Positions 1 to 7,647 of a stretch of 8,687 nt of DNA are shown piece after piece; positions within the stretch are counted from its first letter, which is position 1, and each line of letters opens with the position of its first letter. The stretch is from JAGLHV01 sp023132075 [NCBI: bacterium]. Lineage in GTDB: Bacteria > CBDUZB01 > JAGLHV01. The notes below the pieces were generated by a model. The model was not told the origin of the DNA. It ran no database searches and worked only from the letters and a program-made list of their open reading frames with translations. A program made the position numbers and the translations under genes. Location of the stretch: contig JAGLYT010000052.1 in assembly GCA_023132075.1 (NCBI GenBank), positions 1 to 8,687 of the forward strand, given 5' to 3'.

Positions 1-531
1 ATCACAAGTATAAAATCCATCCACATTAGTTAAAAGAATTAAAAAATCCGCTTCCATCTTACTCGACACCAGAGCGGATAAAGTATCATTATCTCCGAAC
101 ATTATTTCCTCTACCGCTACACTATCGTTCTCATTAATTATCGGAATTACCCTGTGTTTTAAAAGTGCAAGCAGAGTATTTCGCACATTTAAATAACGGT
201 GGCGATTACTTAAATCATCGGCAGTCAATAAAATCTGAGCAGTCAAACAATTCTCTTTTCTAAATATTTCTTCATAAAGATGCATCAATTGACTCTGTCC
301 TACGGCAGCAGCAGCCTGCTTCTCCGGAAGAGTTAAAGACTTCCCTTTCCACCTTAATTTATCCGTTCCTGCAGCAATAGACCCCGAAGTGATTAAAATA
401 ATTTCTTCTCCTTTTCTATGTGCGGAAACTATATCTTTTGCGATTTTGATAATACAATTTTTATTAAATTTTCCTTCCGGTGTAGTTAGAACCCCCGAAC
501 CTATCTTTAATATTATCCGTCTTGATTTCAA
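1..531 (-). CDS. proB: Glutamate 5-kinase, N-terminal part (runs off the window)
   Basis: Glutamate 5-kinase phosphorylates L-glutamate with ATP in the first, feedback-controlled step of cytosolic proline synthesis. The visible 177 residues are an amino-acid-kinase fold: LKIGSGVLT (K9) for phosphate binding, TSGSIAAG at 48-55, INENDSVA with D136, FGDND with N148, and LLTNVDG around T168. These correspond to the E. coli ATP and glutamate sites K10, S50, D137, N149 and T169. Asn169 replaces the usual Asp after that Thr, a mild oddity. I chose the TTG at 529-531 because GGGGAGGG (539-546) lies 7 nt upstream and it gives a normal N-terminus. An in-frame ATG at 550-552 would add seven residues but has no ribosome site. 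The gene follows obg by 59 bp, a common arrangement. The C-terminal half, any PUA domain and a possible proA lie outside the window. Confidence 0.93.
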   Translation of the reverse strand, partial: MKSRRIILKIGSGVLTTPEGKFNKNCIIKIAKDIVSAHRKGEEIILITSGSIAAGTDKLRWKGKSLTLPEKQAAAAVGQSQLMHLYEEIFRKENCLTAQILLTADDLSNRHRYLNVRNTLLALLKHRVIPIINENDSVAVEEIMFGDNDTLSALVSSKMEADFLILLTNVDGFYTCD

Positions 532-538
532 GCAATTA

Positions 539-546
539 CCCTCCCC
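539..546 (-). promoter_or_regulatory. Strong ribosome binding site that decides the proB start
   Basis: Read on the minus strand this is GGGGAGGG, ending 7 nt before a TTG codon. It lies inside the reading frame that would start at the upstream ATG (550-552). It therefore favours TTG over ATG as the proB start. Confidence 0.7.
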
Positions 547-590
547 AAACATATTTCATTTTGTCTTATGCTAAACTCTCATCGGAAAAT

Positions 591-2010
<1,420 letters not shown>

Positions 2011-2067
2011 ATTATTATTACAAAAATTATTTACTTATAAACCCTTAAAAGAATAATATTTTCCCAC

Positions 2068-2325
2068 TCAATTTAGAGGATAAACACTTATTTTTCTGTT
2101 TTTTCTGTCTATTCGTTCAAAAGCTACTTCCCCTTCAATTTTAGAAAAAAGAGTATCATCCGAACCAATACCCACGTTCTTGCCCGGTTTAAATTTTCTT
2201 CCTCTCTGACGCACTAAAATACTCCCTGCGGAAACAACTTGCCCCCCAAATCTTTTAACACCTAATCTTCTGCCACAACTATCCCGTCCGTTGGAACTAC
2301 TACCCTGCCCTTTTTTATGTGCCAT
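2068..2325 (-). CDS. rpmA: 50S ribosomal protein L27
   Basis: L27 is a small basic 50S protein whose N-terminal tail reaches the peptidyl-transferase centre. The 85 residues match the family throughout: [53 protein letters not shown] and a C-terminal [10 protein letters not shown]. The protein starts directly at MAHKKG, without the Firmicutes-type N-terminal extension removed by Prp. Ser11 replaces the usual basic residue (Arg in E. coli). The ATG is preceded by a strong AAGGAGGA about nine nt upstream. The gene follows rplU by 85 bp and ends 57 bp before the start of the long hairpin upstream of obg. Confidence 0.98.
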   Translation of the reverse strand: MAHKKGQGSSSNGRDSCGRRLGVKRFGGQVVSAGSILVRQRGRKFKPGKNVGIGSDDTLFSKIEGEVAFERIDRKNRKISVYPLN

Positions 2326-2410
2326 TTTTTCAATTCCTCCTTTTAATCCTTAACCAAACGAAAACACAAAACAATCTTTACCAAATCAAACTCTACCTTT
2401 GATTTTTTTC

Positions 2411-2725
2411 TCATTTAATTACTATTTGTTTTATTTCTATCTGGGTATAATATTGACGATGTCCCCTGGTTTTTTTATAATCTTTTCTTCTTTTCTTCTT
2501 GAAAACAATTATCTTTTTTGCCTTATCCTGCTTCGTAACTACCCCCAGCACCTTAACTTTCTCCAGAGCGGATTTGTCCAACAATGCTTCTCCCTCTTTG
2601 GAAGCCAATAATACCTTATCCAATTGTACTTCATCTCCGACAGGAACATCTATTTTCTCTACTGATATCCTAGAGCCTTCTTCAACTTTATATTGTTTTC
2701 CTCCACTTTCAATTACTGCATACAT
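2411..2725 (-). CDS. rplU: 50S ribosomal protein L21
   Basis: L21 is a 50S protein that binds 23S rRNA. The 104-residue product opens with the diagnostic MYAVIESGGKQYKVEEG. It carries the GDEVQLDKVLL segment and ends with the basic KKRRKDYKKTRGHRQYYT signature, giving a full family-length protein. The ATG is preceded by AGGGAGGAG with about six nt of spacing. It is the first gene after a near-consensus promoter (2757-2786), giving a short leader of roughly 25 nt. The order rplU-rpmA-obg is widely conserved. No intervening Prp protease gene is present, which fits the non-extended L27. Confidence 0.98.
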   Translation of the reverse strand: MYAVIESGGKQYKVEEGSRISVEKIDVPVGDEVQLDKVLLASKEGEALLDKSALEKVKVLGVVTKQDKAKKIIVFKKKRRKDYKKTRGHRQYYTQIEIKQIVIK

Positions 2726-2756
2726 AATTTTCTCCTCCCTTCACATTAAAGCGATA

Positions 2757-2786
2757 AGTATACCACATCTTCTTTTCTGCTGTCAA
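2757..2786 (-). promoter_or_regulatory. Sigma70-type promoter for rplU-rpmA-obg-proB
   Basis: On the minus strand TTGACA (2781-2786) and TATACT (2757-2762) are separated by 18 bp. The -10 box is preceded by TGG, giving an extended -10 (TGnTATACT). Transcription should begin near 2749-2751, about 25 nt before the rplU ATG. The site lies in the 88-bp gap after purB, where I see no convincing terminator. Read-through from purAB could therefore add to this promoter. Confidence 0.8.
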
Positions 2787-2813
2787 GGCAAAAAATCTTT
2801 TATTTAATGCTTT

Positions 2814-4109
2814 TTATAAATTTATCCGTTTGAAAATTTTATCCACATTACGTAAAAACCATTGAATATTAAAACATTCTTTTATTTCATCTTTGTTTAG
2901 ATGTTTCTTTATATCCTTGTCCTGTAAAATTAAACTTTTAAATTCTCCTTTCTTTTTCCATGCATACATAGCTTTTTTCTGAATCAATTCATAAGCACAT
3001 TCCCGGCTTAATCCTTTATCTACTAAAGCCAAAAAGACCCTCTGGGAAAAAATCAATCCACCGGTAAGATTTATATTTTTCAACATATTACGGGGATAAA
3101 CTAATAATCCTTCCATAATCCAGGTAAATTTTTGCAGTAAGTAATCTATAAGGATGCAACTATCCGGAAGGATTACCCGCTCTGCCGAGGAGTGAGAAAT
3201 ATCCCGCTCATTCCACAAAGCAATATTTTCTAAAGAAGCATGAAGATTTCCCCTTATTATACGGGCTAATCCGCAAATTTGTTCACATTTTACAGGATTT
3301 CGCTTATGGGGCATCGCCGAAGACCCCTTTTGTCCCGACATAAAAGGCTCTTCTAACTCCAAAATTTCCGTTCTTTGTAAACCTCTTATCTCACCGGCAA
3401 ATTTCTCCAAAGAGCAAGAGGCAATAGCTATTGCCGCCATAAACTCGGCATGCCGGTCACGTTGAGTAATTTGATTGGAAACCGGTTCTATCTTTAAACC
3501 CAATTTCTTACAAACTAACTCTTCCCATTGAGGACTAATATGCGCATAAGTACCTACTGCCCCGGAAATTTTTCCCACAGCAATAACTTTTTTAGCTCTA
3601 TTTACCCGTTCTAAATTCCTTAATATCTCTTCATACCACAAAGCAAGCTTCAAACCAAAAGTAATCGGCTCAGCGTGCACTCCATGCGTTCTGCCTATCA
3701 TAGGGACCATTTTATACTCTAAAGCTTTTTTCTTTAAAACAACAGCCAATTTCTTTAAATCCAAACAAATTTTTTCTGCCGATTCTTTCATTTGTAAAGC
3801 CAATGCTGTATCTAAAACATCAGAAGAAGTCAATCCCTGATGAATAAATCTTGCGGCATCATGTCCCACTTTTTCAGTAATGGAGCCTAAAAAAGCAATT
3901 ACATCATGGTGGGTTTTCTCTTCTATTTCCCTTATTCTTCCCACATCAATTTTCGCAGTTTTTTTTATTTCCTGTACTATTCCTTTAGGAATCTCGCCTA
4001 AATCAGCCCTTACCTGACAAACAGCTATTTCTACCTCTAACATTTTTTCAAACCGGTTTTCTTCCGTCCAAATACGCTCCATTTCCGGTAATGCATACCG
4101 AGAAATCAT
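2814..4109 (-). CDS. purB: Adenylosuccinate lyase
   Basis: PurB releases fumarate from SAICAR and from adenylosuccinate, acting in IMP synthesis and in the last step to AMP. The 431-residue protein matches the short B. subtilis/Thermotoga-type enzyme. The N-terminus is ISRYALPEMERIWTEENRF. Family motifs are THHDV (66-70, H68), QGLTSSD (91-97), GRTHGVHAEP (139-148, H141) and the fumarate-lyase signature GSSAMPHKRNP (262-272), whose serines sit in the catalytic loop. WNERDISHSSAER (299-311) is also typical. The ATG has GGAGGAGG just upstream. It lies 29 bp after purA, so the two genes for IMP to AMP are adjacent and almost certainly co-transcribed. No key residue appears missing. Confidence 0.98.
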   Translation of the reverse strand: MISRYALPEMERIWTEENRFEKMLEVEIAVCQVRADLGEIPKGIVQEIKKTAKIDVGRIREIEEKTHHDVIAFLGSITEKVGHDAARFIHQGLTSSDVLDTALALQMKESAEKICLDLKKLAVVLKKKALEYKMVPMIGRTHGVHAEPITFGLKLALWYEEILRNLERVNRAKKVIAVGKISGAVGTYAHISPQWEELVCKKLGLKIEPVSNQITQRDRHAEFMAAIAIASCSLEKFAGEIRGLQRTEILELEEPFMSGQKGSSAMPHKRNPVKCEQICGLARIIRGNLHASLENIALWNERDISHSSAERVILPDSCILIDYLLQKFTWIMEGLLVYPRNMLKNINLTGGLIFSQRVFLALVDKGLSRECAYELIQKKAMYAWKKKGEFKSLILQDKDIKKHLNKDEIKECFNIQWFLRNVDKIFKRINL

Positions 4110-4138
4110 ATATCCTCCTCCACCAAGTGCTTAATTTC

Positions 4139-5425
4139 TTATTTAAAAAAATTTTTATTTAACAAAATAGTTGCATCTTTATCCGCCCCTACGGAAATTA
4201 AAGAAAGAGGCACCCCCGCTAATTGTTTTATCCGGGATAAATATTTTTTTGCTTTCGAAGGTAAATCCTGATATTTTTTTATCTTTACTGTAGAAACCTT
4301 CCACCCTTCCCACACTTCATAACAAGGCTTACATTCTTCTAATATAACAGTCTGACTCGGATATTCACTAATTATCTTATTTTTATATTTATAACCGGTA
4401 CATATTTTTATTTTATCCAGATCATCCAACACATCTAATTTCATTACTGCCAGTGAATCAATACCGCTTACCCTTACTGAATGCTTTACCATCACTGCAT
4501 CAAACCAGCCTACTTTTCGGGGACGCTTGGTTGTAGCCCCGAATTCCGCCCCTTTTTCCCGTATTTTTTCCTCTAATGAAGGGGTTAAGCGGGTAGGAAA
4601 AGGACCATCTCCCACTCTGGTAACATATGCCTTTATTATTCCTAAAATTTTATCTATTTTATTAGGCCCAATACCTAAACCCACACAAGCACCGCCGGCA
4701 GAGGGATTCGACGAAGTCACATAAGGATAAGTCCCAAAATCCACATCTAACAATACTCCCTGTGCCCCTTCCAGAAGAACTCTTTTGTTTTTTTTCATTG
4801 CTTCGTTAACCATAATACTGGTATTAGCAACATAAGGACGTAATTGCTCAGCATAGTCACAGTATTTAATATATAAATCTTTATATTTCAATCCCGGCCT
4901 TTGATAAACTTTTTCTAAAAGAGCATTACGCATAGCAAGAGTATCTTTTAATTTATGAGCAAAAATCTCCTTATCCATCAAATCACAAACCCTAATTCCT
5001 ACCCGGTCAACCTTATCCATATAAGCAGGACCTATACCTCTTTTAGTCGTTCCTATTTTCCCTTTTCTTCTTTCTTTTGCTTCATCCAACATAGAATGAT
5101 AAGGAAATATAAGATGGGCCATATCAGAAATAAAAAGACGGCCGCTGACATCCACCCCTTTTTTTCCTAAATATTTTATTTCATCCAACAAAGCTTGTGG
5201 ATTTATTACAACTCCATTGCCGATAATACATTTCTTCCCCGGATAAATTATTCCGGAAGGAACAAGATGTAAAACAAACTTATCCTCACCGATTACCACG
5301 GTATGTCCGGCATTATTCCCTCCCTGATAACGGCAAATATACTCCGCTTCCCGGGAAAGAAAATGAATAACTTTTCCTTTTCCCTCATCTCCCCATTGGG
5401 CACCTACAACACAAAGATTAGACAT
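4139..5425 (-). CDS. purA: Adenylosuccinate synthetase
   Basis: PurA joins aspartate to IMP using GTP, the committed step to AMP. The 428 residues hold QWGDEGKGK (10-18, catalytic D13), GGNNAGHTV (35-43, general acid H41), TTKRGIGPAY (126-135), EGAQGVLLDVDFGTYPYVTSSNP (219-241), TRVGDGPFPT (269-278), MKLDVLD (328-334) and the C-terminal guanine-contact segment SVGADKDATI (411-420). In the aspartate-binding loop the usual GATTGRPRR appears as GATTKRPRK, so Lys300 replaces a normally conserved glycine while Arg301 is kept. The ATG has a GAGAGGG-type ribosome site. The gene starts 23 bp after the DUF3307 gene and is followed by purB. Apart from the loop substitution it looks fully functional. 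Confidence 0.98.
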   Translation of the reverse strand: MSNLCVVGAQWGDEGKGKVIHFLSREAEYICRYQGGNNAGHTVVIGEDKFVLHLVPSGIIYPGKKCIIGNGVVINPQALLDEIKYLGKKGVDVSGRLFISDMAHLIFPYHSMLDEAKERRKGKIGTTKRGIGPAYMDKVDRVGIRVCDLMDKEIFAHKLKDTLAMRNALLEKVYQRPGLKYKDLYIKYCDYAEQLRPYVANTSIMVNEAMKKNKRVLLEGAQGVLLDVDFGTYPYVTSSNPSAGGACVGLGIGPNKIDKILGIIKAYVTRVGDGPFPTRLTPSLEEKIREKGAEFGATTKRPRKVGWFDAVMVKHSVRVSGIDSLAVMKLDVLDDLDKIKICTGYKYKNKIISEYPSQTVILEECKPCYEVWEGWKVSTVKIKKYQDLPSKAKKYLSRIKQLAGVPLSLISVGADKDATILLNKNFFK

Positions 5426-5448
5426 TTTTATCCCTCTCTTTTCTCACT

Positions 5449-5922
5449 CTATTTTTCTCCTTTGAATTGCCTTTTTATTTCCTTCCGCGATAGAAAAACA
5501 ATTAATAAACACATCAAAAGCGGAAAAATATAATAATCATACGCTTTTCCTATCGACATCCAGGAACCACGAATCTCCCCTGCTCCAAAAAAAGAAACAA
5601 ATCCAAACCAGAAAATATGGTTTAATTCATCCAACAACATTACCGCATCCGCATCTTTTTTTTCCTGTAAAAGAGATACTTTAAAAAAATCAATAACAAA
5701 ATGCATAAAAGATAAAAATATTATGTACCACCACATTAAACCCTTGTTTAGAAAAGGAAAAAACAAAATCACACATAATATTCCAAAAATAACACTATGT
5801 AAAATAATGCCCCAACTTGACTTTTTTTCCCATTCCCAGAGTTTCTTAAAATGAAAAACAAACTCAGTCATCAAGTGGGCAAATAAAAAACAAAAAAATA
5901 AAAATAATCCTTTATTCCACAT
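5449..5922 (-). CDS. DUF3307-like small integral membrane protein
   Basis: This 157-residue hydrophobic protein has about four membrane segments, at roughly 5-24, 38-60, 62-82 and 128-145, with a shorter hydrophobic stretch at 100-113. Histidine and acidic residues sit in or beside the helices: AHLMTEF (15-21), ILHSVIFG (40-47), MHFVIDFFK (73-81) and LLDELNH (96-102). This pattern matches the DUF3307 family, whose biochemical role I do not know to be established. The C-terminus is short and basic. ATG is the first usable start; an in-frame stop lies 24 nt upstream, and the ribosome site (AAGAAAAGA) is weak, suggesting coupling to thiE, which ends 24 bp before. purA follows after 23 bp. The context is mixed housekeeping and gives no clear functional clue. 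Confidence 0.72.
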   Translation of the reverse strand: MWNKGLFLFFCFLFAHLMTEFVFHFKKLWEWEKKSSWGIILHSVIFGILCVILFFPFLNKGLMWWYIIFLSFMHFVIDFFKVSLLQEKKDADAVMLLDELNHIFWFGFVSFFGAGEIRGSWMSIGKAYDYYIFPLLMCLLIVFLSRKEIKRQFKGEK

Positions 5923-5946
5923 TATTCTTTTCTTATTATTAATTTA

Positions 5947-6579
5947 TTAATTTTTCGATTCTAAAAGCATTTTTTTAAAATTCTGCGTTGTCCTTCTTGT
6001 TTTTTCTAAACTACGAACGTTACAAATAGCACTACTTATTGCAACCCTTCCTCCTCCGATTCCTATAACCTGTTTAATATTATCTAAGTCTATTCCCCCT
6101 ATACAAAAAAAAGGTATTTTTATTTCTTTTTTTATTTCAGTAATCAAATCTAATCCTACCGGAACCAAATCCGGCTTTGTGACAGTTTTAAAAATCGGGC
6201 CAACACCTATATAATCCGCACCTTTTTCCTGCGCAACCCGTGCTTCTTCAAGGGTATGAGTAGAAATACCTATTATTTTATCACCCATCAATTTACGCAC
6301 ATAAGCTATTTCTAAGTCATCCTGCCCCAGATGAACACCATCGGCCTGAGAAGCCAGGGCAACATCCGGCCGATCATTAACGATAAAGATTACTTTATAT
6401 TTAAAGGTAATTTCCCTTAGCGAGCAAGCTAAGCGCAATAACTCTTTCCCGCTCAATTCCTTAGCCCGAAGCTGAACAATTTCCACCCCGCCAATAATCG
6501 CTTCTTCGACCATTTTTTCATAGTTAATTCCCGGCAAAGGAAAACAAGTAACAAGGTAAAGAACTTTATCCGCTAACAC
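5947..6579 (-). CDS. thiE: Thiamine-phosphate synthase
   Basis: ThiE joins HMP-diphosphate to thiazole phosphate to make thiamine phosphate. The 210-residue TIM-barrel protein has QLRAK (36-40), NDRPDVAL (68-75), GVHLGQDD (81-88) for magnesium and pyrophosphate binding, GISTHT (104-109), YIGVGPIFKTVTK (123-135) and CIGGI (159-163). The start is GTG, overlapping the thiD2 stop by 7 nt (GTGTTAG). The nearest purine-rich ribosome-site candidate is about 12 nt upstream and poor. The frame is -1 relative to thiD2, and the overlap lies on an A_AAA_AAG heptamer, so ThiE may also be made as the C-terminal half of a ThiD2-ThiE fusion. Two stop codons in tandem end the gene. I see no TPP riboswitch in the upstream region. 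Confidence 0.96.
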   Translation of the reverse strand: MLADKVLYLVTCFPLPGINYEKMVEEAIIGGVEIVQLRAKELSGKELLRLACSLREITFKYKVIFIVNDRPDVALASQADGVHLGQDDLEIAYVRKLMGDKIIGISTHTLEEARVAQEKGADYIGVGPIFKTVTKPDLVPVGLDLITEIKKEIKIPFFCIGGIDLDNIKQVIGIGGGRVAISSAICNVRSLEKTRRTTQNFKKMLLESKN

Positions 6580-6588
6580 TTTTTTTTT
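6555..6588 (-). promoter_or_regulatory. Candidate -1 frameshift site joining thiD2 to thiE
   Basis: In the thiD2 frame the end reads CGA AAA AAA AAG TGT TAG. The last A of the first AAA codon followed by AAA AAG forms the heptamer A_AAA_AAG (6579-6585), the same as the E. coli dnaX slippery site, within an A9 run (6580-6588). A -1 slip would continue in the thiE frame as K-K-V-L-A-D, giving 157 + 210 = 367 residues. A weak imperfect hairpin, GG(A)TAAA-GTTC-TTTACC (6555-6571), begins 7 nt downstream, a suitable distance but of low stability. The heptamer and frame relation are seen directly; use as a frameshift site is inferred. Confidence 0.5.
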
Positions 6589-7049
6589 CGACTCTTTTCT
6601 AAAAATAAAATTATTACTTTCTTTTCCAACTCATAAACATCAAACCGCATTCTCTTAAATTTATATCCTGCACCGGAAGAAATCAATTTGGAAAATTCTT
6701 CCAATACCCTCAGCGCCTCTTCCGCTCTTTTAAAATTAGCAATTAACAATTCCTTTAAATTTTTTCTGTTTTTTTCCCTGATTTTTACTGCTATATCCCG
6801 ACTTATTTTGCGGGCATAAATCAAATCCGGATAAATATTTTTAGACACTCTATCCAGTTTAAACCTTGTTTTTTTTATCTCTTCATAAATATCTTTCTTC
6901 CGAAACACAAACCTAACTATTTCTTCTACTACGCGCAACCCTTCTTTAGCACGATTTAAATTAACATCGATTATACAATATAAATCTTCATTTTTTTTGC
7001 TTTGTGGCAGGTTTCCCCGGCAAATTACTGTTTTTCTATCTTTATCCAT
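6573..7049 (-). CDS. thiD2: ThiD2-type hydroxymethylpyrimidine phosphate kinase
   Basis: ThiD2 proteins are about 130 residues, unrelated to canonical ThiD, and phosphorylate HMP-phosphate to the diphosphate without accepting free HMP. They are often fused to the N-terminus of ThiE. This 158-residue product shows the family's paired motif: NLNRAKEGLRVVEEIVRF at 30-47 and NFKRAEEALRVLEEFSKL at 105-122, an evident internal repeat. Between them are YARKISRD (78-85) and a lysine-rich helical stretch. RMRFDVYELEKKV (133-145) follows, as before the ThiE part in fused homologues. The first 20 residues look like a variable tail. The ATG overlaps the rfaE2 stop by 8 nt and lacks a ribosome site, suggesting coupling. 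The product ends SRKKKC just before thiE, where a slippery A9 run could extend it into ThiE. Confidence 0.88.
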   Translation of the reverse strand: MDKDRKTVICRGNLPQSKKNEDLYCIIDVNLNRAKEGLRVVEEIVRFVFRKKDIYEEIKKTRFKLDRVSKNIYPDLIYARKISRDIAVKIREKNRKNLKELLIANFKRAEEALRVLEEFSKLISSGAGYKFKRMRFDVYELEKKVIILFLEKSRKKKC

Positions 7050-7524
7050 ATTTTTTTAAAATTGTTTCTATTAATTTTGTACTTGACCATCTTTTAAACA
7101 AAGGGACTGTAAGAACTTTCCCTTTATAAGATTCCACAAACTCTCTTCCTACTATTTCATTTAAAGAATAATCCCCCCCTTTTATCAACACATCGGGCTT
7201 TAATTCCCTTATTACTTTTCCGGGGGTATCTTCACTAAAAATAGTTACCCAATCTACACATTCAAGAGCGGCAAGCATTTCCGCTCTTTCTATCTCATCA
7301 ACTAAAGGCCGTTTTGCTCCCTTCAGCCTTTTTATTGAGTCGTTACTATTTATAGCAACAACTAAGATGTCTCCTTTTGTTTTTACCTTTTCCAAATAAT
7401 ACAAGTGCCCCGGATGAAAAACATCAAAACACCCATTAGTGAAAACAACTTTCTTATCTTTGCTTTTTAATCCCTTTATTATTTTTTTTAATCCGGTTAA
7501 GGATTTTATCTTTTTTGTTGTCAT
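7042..7524 (-). CDS. rfaE2: Stand-alone RfaE domain II (heptose 1-phosphate adenylyltransferase)
   Basis: This enzyme transfers AMP from ATP to D-glycero-beta-D-manno-heptose 1-phosphate, activating heptose for LPS or other surface glycans. The 160-residue product is a cytidylyltransferase-fold domain equivalent to the C-terminal half of E. coli HldE. It carries VVFTNGCFDVFHPGH (26-40, HxGH catalytic histidines H37 and H40), INSNDSIKRLKG (58-69), RPLVDEIERAEMLAALECVDWV (72-93), EDTP (98-101), IKGGDY (114-119) and a C-terminal SSTKLIETI (147-155) matching the usual STT-x-II motif. No kinase domain is attached, so this is the split (HldC-like) form. I prefer the ATG at 7522-7524; an in-frame TTG at 7543-7545 adds seven residues but has no ribosome site. 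It lies downstream of gmhA, another heptose gene, and overlaps thiD2 by 8 nt. Confidence 0.92.
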   Translation of the reverse strand: MTTKKIKSLTGLKKIIKGLKSKDKKVVFTNGCFDVFHPGHLYYLEKVKTKGDILVVAINSNDSIKRLKGAKRPLVDEIERAEMLAALECVDWVTIFSEDTPGKVIRELKPDVLIKGGDYSLNEIVGREFVESYKGKVLTVPLFKRWSSTKLIETILKKYG

Positions 7525-7647
7525 CGTCTTTAATTCCAAAAACAAAATTTAAATCATATTTTTTTTATTGGTGAATTTATTCGTTCTTTAACAGTAAAAA
7601 ATGCTTTTTTATTCCACCCGTCCGAAGCAAAAAATAGACCGGATAGA

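Noticed and set aside
2383-2405. An 8-bp inverted repeat (AAATCAAA / TTTGATTT) in the rplU-rpmA gap
   Set aside because: The stem has a single G-C pair, the T-run lies on the plus-strand side where no gene ends, and such AT palindromes are expected by chance in this composition.
7051-7060. A T_TTA_AAA slippery heptamer near the end of rfaE2
   Set aside because: A -1 slip here would not enter the thiD2 frame, which is +1 relative to rfaE2, and would soon meet a stop. It is probably just A+T richness.
7525-7647. The 123-bp gap between gmhA and rfaE2, including a short open stretch of about 30 codons with protein-like composition
   Set aside because: The stretch has no start codon before its first stop and matches no family I can name. 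I also see no convincing promoter or terminator, only A+T-rich runs such as A6-GCA-T6.
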